The position numbers were made by a program, and so were the translations under genes. This document shows positions 4,765 through 6,809 of a stretch of 6,809 nt of DNA, piece after piece; within the stretch, counting starts at the first letter, position 1; each line of letters begins with the position of its first letter. The DNA is from JBDTRY01 sp039931435 (GTDB lineage: Bacteria; Acidobacteriota; Thermoanaerobaculia; Gp7-AA8): NCBI GenBank assembly GCA_039931435.1, contig JBDTRY010000207.1, positions 1 to 6,809 on the forward strand, written 5' to 3'. A model generated the notes under the pieces. It made no database searches. It saw only the letters and a program-made list of their open reading frames with translations, and was not told the DNA's origin.

Positions 4765-6483
4765 TTGAAGACCACGATCGTAGCTCTTTTGATGTTTCTC
4801 CCGGTCATTCTGTCCTGTCAGGAAAGTACGTCCACAAACGAAATGGAGAAGCCCGCGGTGACTACCGCAGCCGCCACAGCCACGGAACTCTCGTTCGCCA
4901 CTGACGTCGCCGACCGCATGGGACAGCTGCCGAAAACGACCATCGACTACGATCACGGTCTTCTGGACGCCAATCAGACCGCAGTCGTGGCGAAACTGAT
5001 CGAAGCTTCGAAACAGATCGATGAGATTTTCTGGCGTCAGGTATCGGAGTCGAACCCCGTCTGGCGCGCCCAACTCCAGAAGCAGGCTTCCAGTTCTCCG
5101 CAGGCGCAGGCGGCCCTCAATTATTTCCTGAACATGAAGGGGCCGTGGGACTCTCTGAAGAAGGAGGAGCCGTTCGTGCTCGTTGGGCCGAAGCCGCCTG
5201 GTGCGGCTTTCTATCCTCCGGACATGACCAAAGAACAGTTCGAATCGTGGTTGCCGGCACATCCGAATGACAAGGCTGCCTTTCAGGGATTGTTCACGGT
5301 CATCCGGCGGCAGAACGGCAACCTCGTTGCCATTCCCTACTCCCAGTATTACCGCGATCAGCTGATCCCTGCCGCGGCGAAACTTCGCGAAGCAGCAGCG
5401 CTGGCGAAAAACGCCTCCCTCAAAGCCTATCTGAACAAACGCGCGGACGCCTTCCTCTCCGACGACTACTTCGCCAGCGATCTGGCCTGGATGGACCTCA
5501 ACTCCGACATCGAAGTCGTCATCGGACCCTACGAGGTCTACGAGGACAATCTCTTCAACTACAAGGCATCCTACGAATCGTTCGTCACCGTGGTGGACAA
5601 ACCGGAAAGCGCCAAGCTTGCTGTCTACGCCAAACACCTTCCGGACATGGAGAAGAATCTTCCCATTCCTGACGAGCACAAGAATCCGAACCGTGGAAGC
5701 GATTCACCGATTCGCGTGGTCCAGGAAATCTACACTGCGGGAGACGCCCGCCACGGCGTACAGACGTCGGCCTTCAACCTTCCCAATGACGAACGGGTAC
5801 GGGAGGCCAAGGGATCGAAGAAGGTCCTGTTGAAAAACGTCATGGACGCCAAGTACGAGCAGAGCGGGAAGCCGATCGCCGAACGTGTGCTCGACCCATC
5901 GCAGGTTTCGTTGCTGTCATTCGACGCCTACTTCAACCACGTTCTCTTTCACGAGCTTTCTCATGGCCTCGGACCGGGGATCATCAAGGGACCGAAGGGA
6001 GAGAAGGTGGAGGCCCGGCTCCTTCTCAAAGACCTCTATTCCACGATCGAAGAGTGCAAAGCCGACGTTCTGGGTATCTGGAACATCCGCTACGCCATGG
6101 ACCACTCGCTGCTGTCGAGTTTCAGCAAGGAGCAGCTCTACGCCACCGACGCCGGTCTGATGTTCCGCAGTATGCGCTTCGGACTGGATGAGGCTCATGG
6201 GCGCGGTACGGCACTGCAGTGGAACTGGTATCGCGAAAAGGGCGGCATCGTTCCGGCGTCGGACGGAAGGTTCCGCATCGACGCCGTGAAGATGGCTGAA
6301 GCGAATCGCTCTCTGGCCAACGAGCTGCTGATGATCGAGGCACTGGGCGACTACAACCGGGCCAGAACACTCCTCGACAAATACGGAGTAACCAATCCGG
6401 AGATTCAGGCCACGATCGCCAGACTGGCGGACATCCCCGTGGACATCGATCCGGTCTACCCGGCGGCGGGGGAGACAAAGTAG
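4765..6483 (+). CDS. Lipoprotein with M49 (DPP III)-like zinc peptidase motifs
   Basis: A 572-residue exported protein. TTG start at 4765 follows a strong AGGAGG (4753-4758) with a 6-nt spacer. The first 17 residues form a signal peptide (Lys2, then hydrophobic 5-16) ending in ILSC, so Cys18 is the likely lipidated residue. Gln19 rather than Asp follows, favouring the outer membrane. A Thr/Ala-rich tether runs to about residue 42. The zinc site is HELSHGLGPG (396-405: His396, Glu397, His400) with a downstream EECKAD (429-434). Dipeptidyl peptidase III (M49) has HEXXGH followed by an EECRAE-like motif, so the second motif matches well while the first is the five-residue HEXXH form, described as I recall for some bacterial M49 enzymes. 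It is shorter than human DPP III (about 737). Cleavage of short peptides at the cell surface is the inferred role; substrate unknown. Divergent from the FHA gene. It could instead be assigned to a neighbouring uncharacterised zinc-hydrolase family. Confidence 0.85.
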   Translation: MKTTIVALLMFLPVILSCQESTSTNEMEKPAVTTAAATATELSFATDVADRMGQLPKTTIDYDHGLLDANQTAVVAKLIEASKQIDEIFWRQVSESNPVWRAQLQKQASSSPQAQAALNYFLNMKGPWDSLKKEEPFVLVGPKPPGAAFYPPDMTKEQFESWLPAHPNDKAAFQGLFTVIRRQNGNLVAIPYSQYYRDQLIPAAAKLREAAALAKNASLKAYLNKRADAFLSDDYFASDLAWMDLNSDIEVVIGPYEVYEDNLFNYKASYESFVTVVDKPESAKLAVYAKHLPDMEKNLPIPDEHKNPNRGSDSPIRVVQEIYTAGDARHGVQTSAFNLPNDERVREAKGSKKVLLKNVMDAKYEQSGKPIAERVLDPSQVSLLSFDAYFNHVLFHELSHGLGPGIIKGPKGEKVEARLLLKDLYSTIEECKADVLGIWNIRYAMDHSLLSSFSKEQLYATDAGLMFRSMRFGLDEAHGRGTALQWNWYREKGGIVPASDGRFRIDAVKMAEANRSLANELLMIEALGDYNRARTLLDKYGVTNPEIQATIARLADIPVDIDPVYPAAGETK

Positions 6484-6490
6484 CGCGTTG

Positions 6491-6579
6491 CGGGACAACG
6501 TCAGTAGGGCCGCACGGCGTGCGGCCGGTACTCTTTGCCATTTCTGCTCTCGAATCGCGGCCCTACGAGTTGTTGCCCG
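6491..6579. repeat. REP-like palindrome with decayed inverted partner (REPIN-like)
   Basis: GTAG (6504-6507) heads a perfect 8-bp stem, GGCCGCAC (6508-6515), loop GGC, GTGCGGCC (6519-6526). A GTAG tetranucleotide before a GC palindrome is the hallmark of REP sequences mobilised by RAYT (TnpA-REP) transposases. An exact 10-nt inverted copy of GTAGGGCCGC stands at 6557-6566, and the flanks remain partly complementary (CGGG-CAAC at 6491-6499 with GTTG-CCCG at 6570-6579). The second unit has lost its internal palindrome. The stem lies 24 nt after the lipoprotein stop and may also help end that transcript, although only CTCTTT follows. No RAYT gene is in the window. Confidence 0.6.
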
Positions 6580-6630
6580 ATTGGCGAGGCGGAGCAGATC
6601 CTCCTCACGGTGTTGATCACCGGTATACTT

Positions 6631-6660
6631 TCCGCTTCCCACGGGGAGAGAGTCGCAGCG
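6631..6660. repeat. Diverged partial copy of the right-end repeat
   Basis: This stretch aligns without gaps to 6680-6709 at 21 of 30 positions, sharing TTCCGCT and CGGGGAGA. It lacks the inner hairpin of the neighbouring element. It is probably a decayed half unit or a tandem duplication remnant. Confidence 0.35.
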
Positions 6661-6682
6661 ACGCAGTGCTGATCCGCAACTT

Positions 6683-6809
6683 CCGCTGACAGCGGGGAGA
6701 AGGTGGCCGAAGGCCGGTTGAGGGGCGTTCCGAGAGCGACGGTCCTCGTGCATTGCGACACCCCTCACCCGGCTCGCCTTCGGCGATCCACCCTCTCCCC
6801 GCAAGCGGG
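6683..6809. repeat. Compound inverted-repeat element, cut by right edge
   Basis: Two imperfect inverted arms, 6692-6728 and 6758-6802, share GCGGGGAGA, GGTGG, CCGAAGGC and GAGGGG in the same order. Each arm carries its own small hairpin: GGCC-GAA-GGCC (6705-6715) and TCGCC-TTC-GGCGA (6774-6786). Hairpins also sit at both outer ends: CCGCT-GAC-AGCGG (6683-6695) and CCCGC-AA-GCGGG (6797-6809). The layout resembles dispersed intergenic palindromes found in many GC-rich bacteria. No protein frame or transposase is seen. With the REP-like unit it fills the 326-bp stretch after the last gene. Confidence 0.6.

Noticed and set aside
4681..5679. 332-codon minus-strand open frame opposite the lipoprotein gene
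   Set aside because: No recognisable domain; the plus strand carries the ribosome site, lipobox and zinc motifs. The frame is open because of GC-rich codon bias.
6504..6540. Strong intrinsic terminator for the lipoprotein gene
   Set aside because: The 8-bp stem is good, but the following bases (ggtactcttt) lack a real T-run. The GTAG head and inverted partner fit a REP better, so termination is noted only as a side role.
6615..6631. TTGATC and TATACT near each other as a promoter
   Set aside because: The two hexamers are only 5 bp apart and no other -35 fits 16-18 bp upstream. TATACT alone, inside repeat-rich DNA, is not enough.
5917..6804. 295-codon minus-strand frame spanning the end of the lipoprotein gene and the palindromes
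   Set aside because: It crosses repeat elements and is antisense to a well-supported gene; no family match is apparent.
1..6809. CRISPR arrays, toxin-antitoxin pairs, phage or transposase genes
   Set aside because: No regularly spaced repeats and no matching protein motifs were found on either strand.

Overview
The window is GC-rich DNA from a free-living-type Gram-negative bacterium. It carries an O-antigen-type polysaccharide exporter and a predicted lipoprotein, both of which imply an outer membrane. The mix of a eukaryote-like PurB, an MJ0042 zinc ribbon joined to an FHA domain, an FtsB-type divisome protein and an M49-like lipoprotein would fit Acidobacteriota or a related deep-branching phylum. 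That placement is inference from gene content only. There are no mobile genes, CRISPR arrays or RNA genes.

Layout. Positions 1-1093 (minus) hold most of purB (adenylosuccinate lyase), whose C-terminus lies beyond the left edge. A 147-bp divergent spacer with a consensus -35 box leads to ftsB on the plus strand (1241-1573). FtsB converges on a minus-strand transcript whose order of transcription is a zinc-ribbon/FHA protein (4541-3912), the ABC-2 permease Wzm (3801-2974) and the ATPase Wzt (2977-1598). A hairpin between ftsB and wzt probably ends the latter. Divergent from the FHA gene is a 572-residue lipoprotein with an M49-like metallopeptidase motif (4765-6483). The last 326 bp have no gene and hold two palindromic elements: a GTAG-headed REP-like unit with a decayed inverted partner, and a larger compound inverted repeat cut by the right edge.

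How the genes fit together. Wzm and Wzt form a complete two-component transporter that moves a lipid-linked glycan across the inner membrane. The Wzt C-terminal domain probably reads the glycan end. The FHA protein precedes them by 110 bp and may be co-transcribed, but a functional link is unproven. PurB and FtsB are housekeeping genes.

Start codons are unusual: wzt appears to begin at CTG overlapping the wzm stop, the lipoprotein at TTG, the FHA gene at GTG and ftsB at TTG or GTG. I see no convincing new multi-gene system. The best leads are the CTG start, the pentapeptide M49-like motif, the altered PurB signature loop and the two palindromic elements at the right end.
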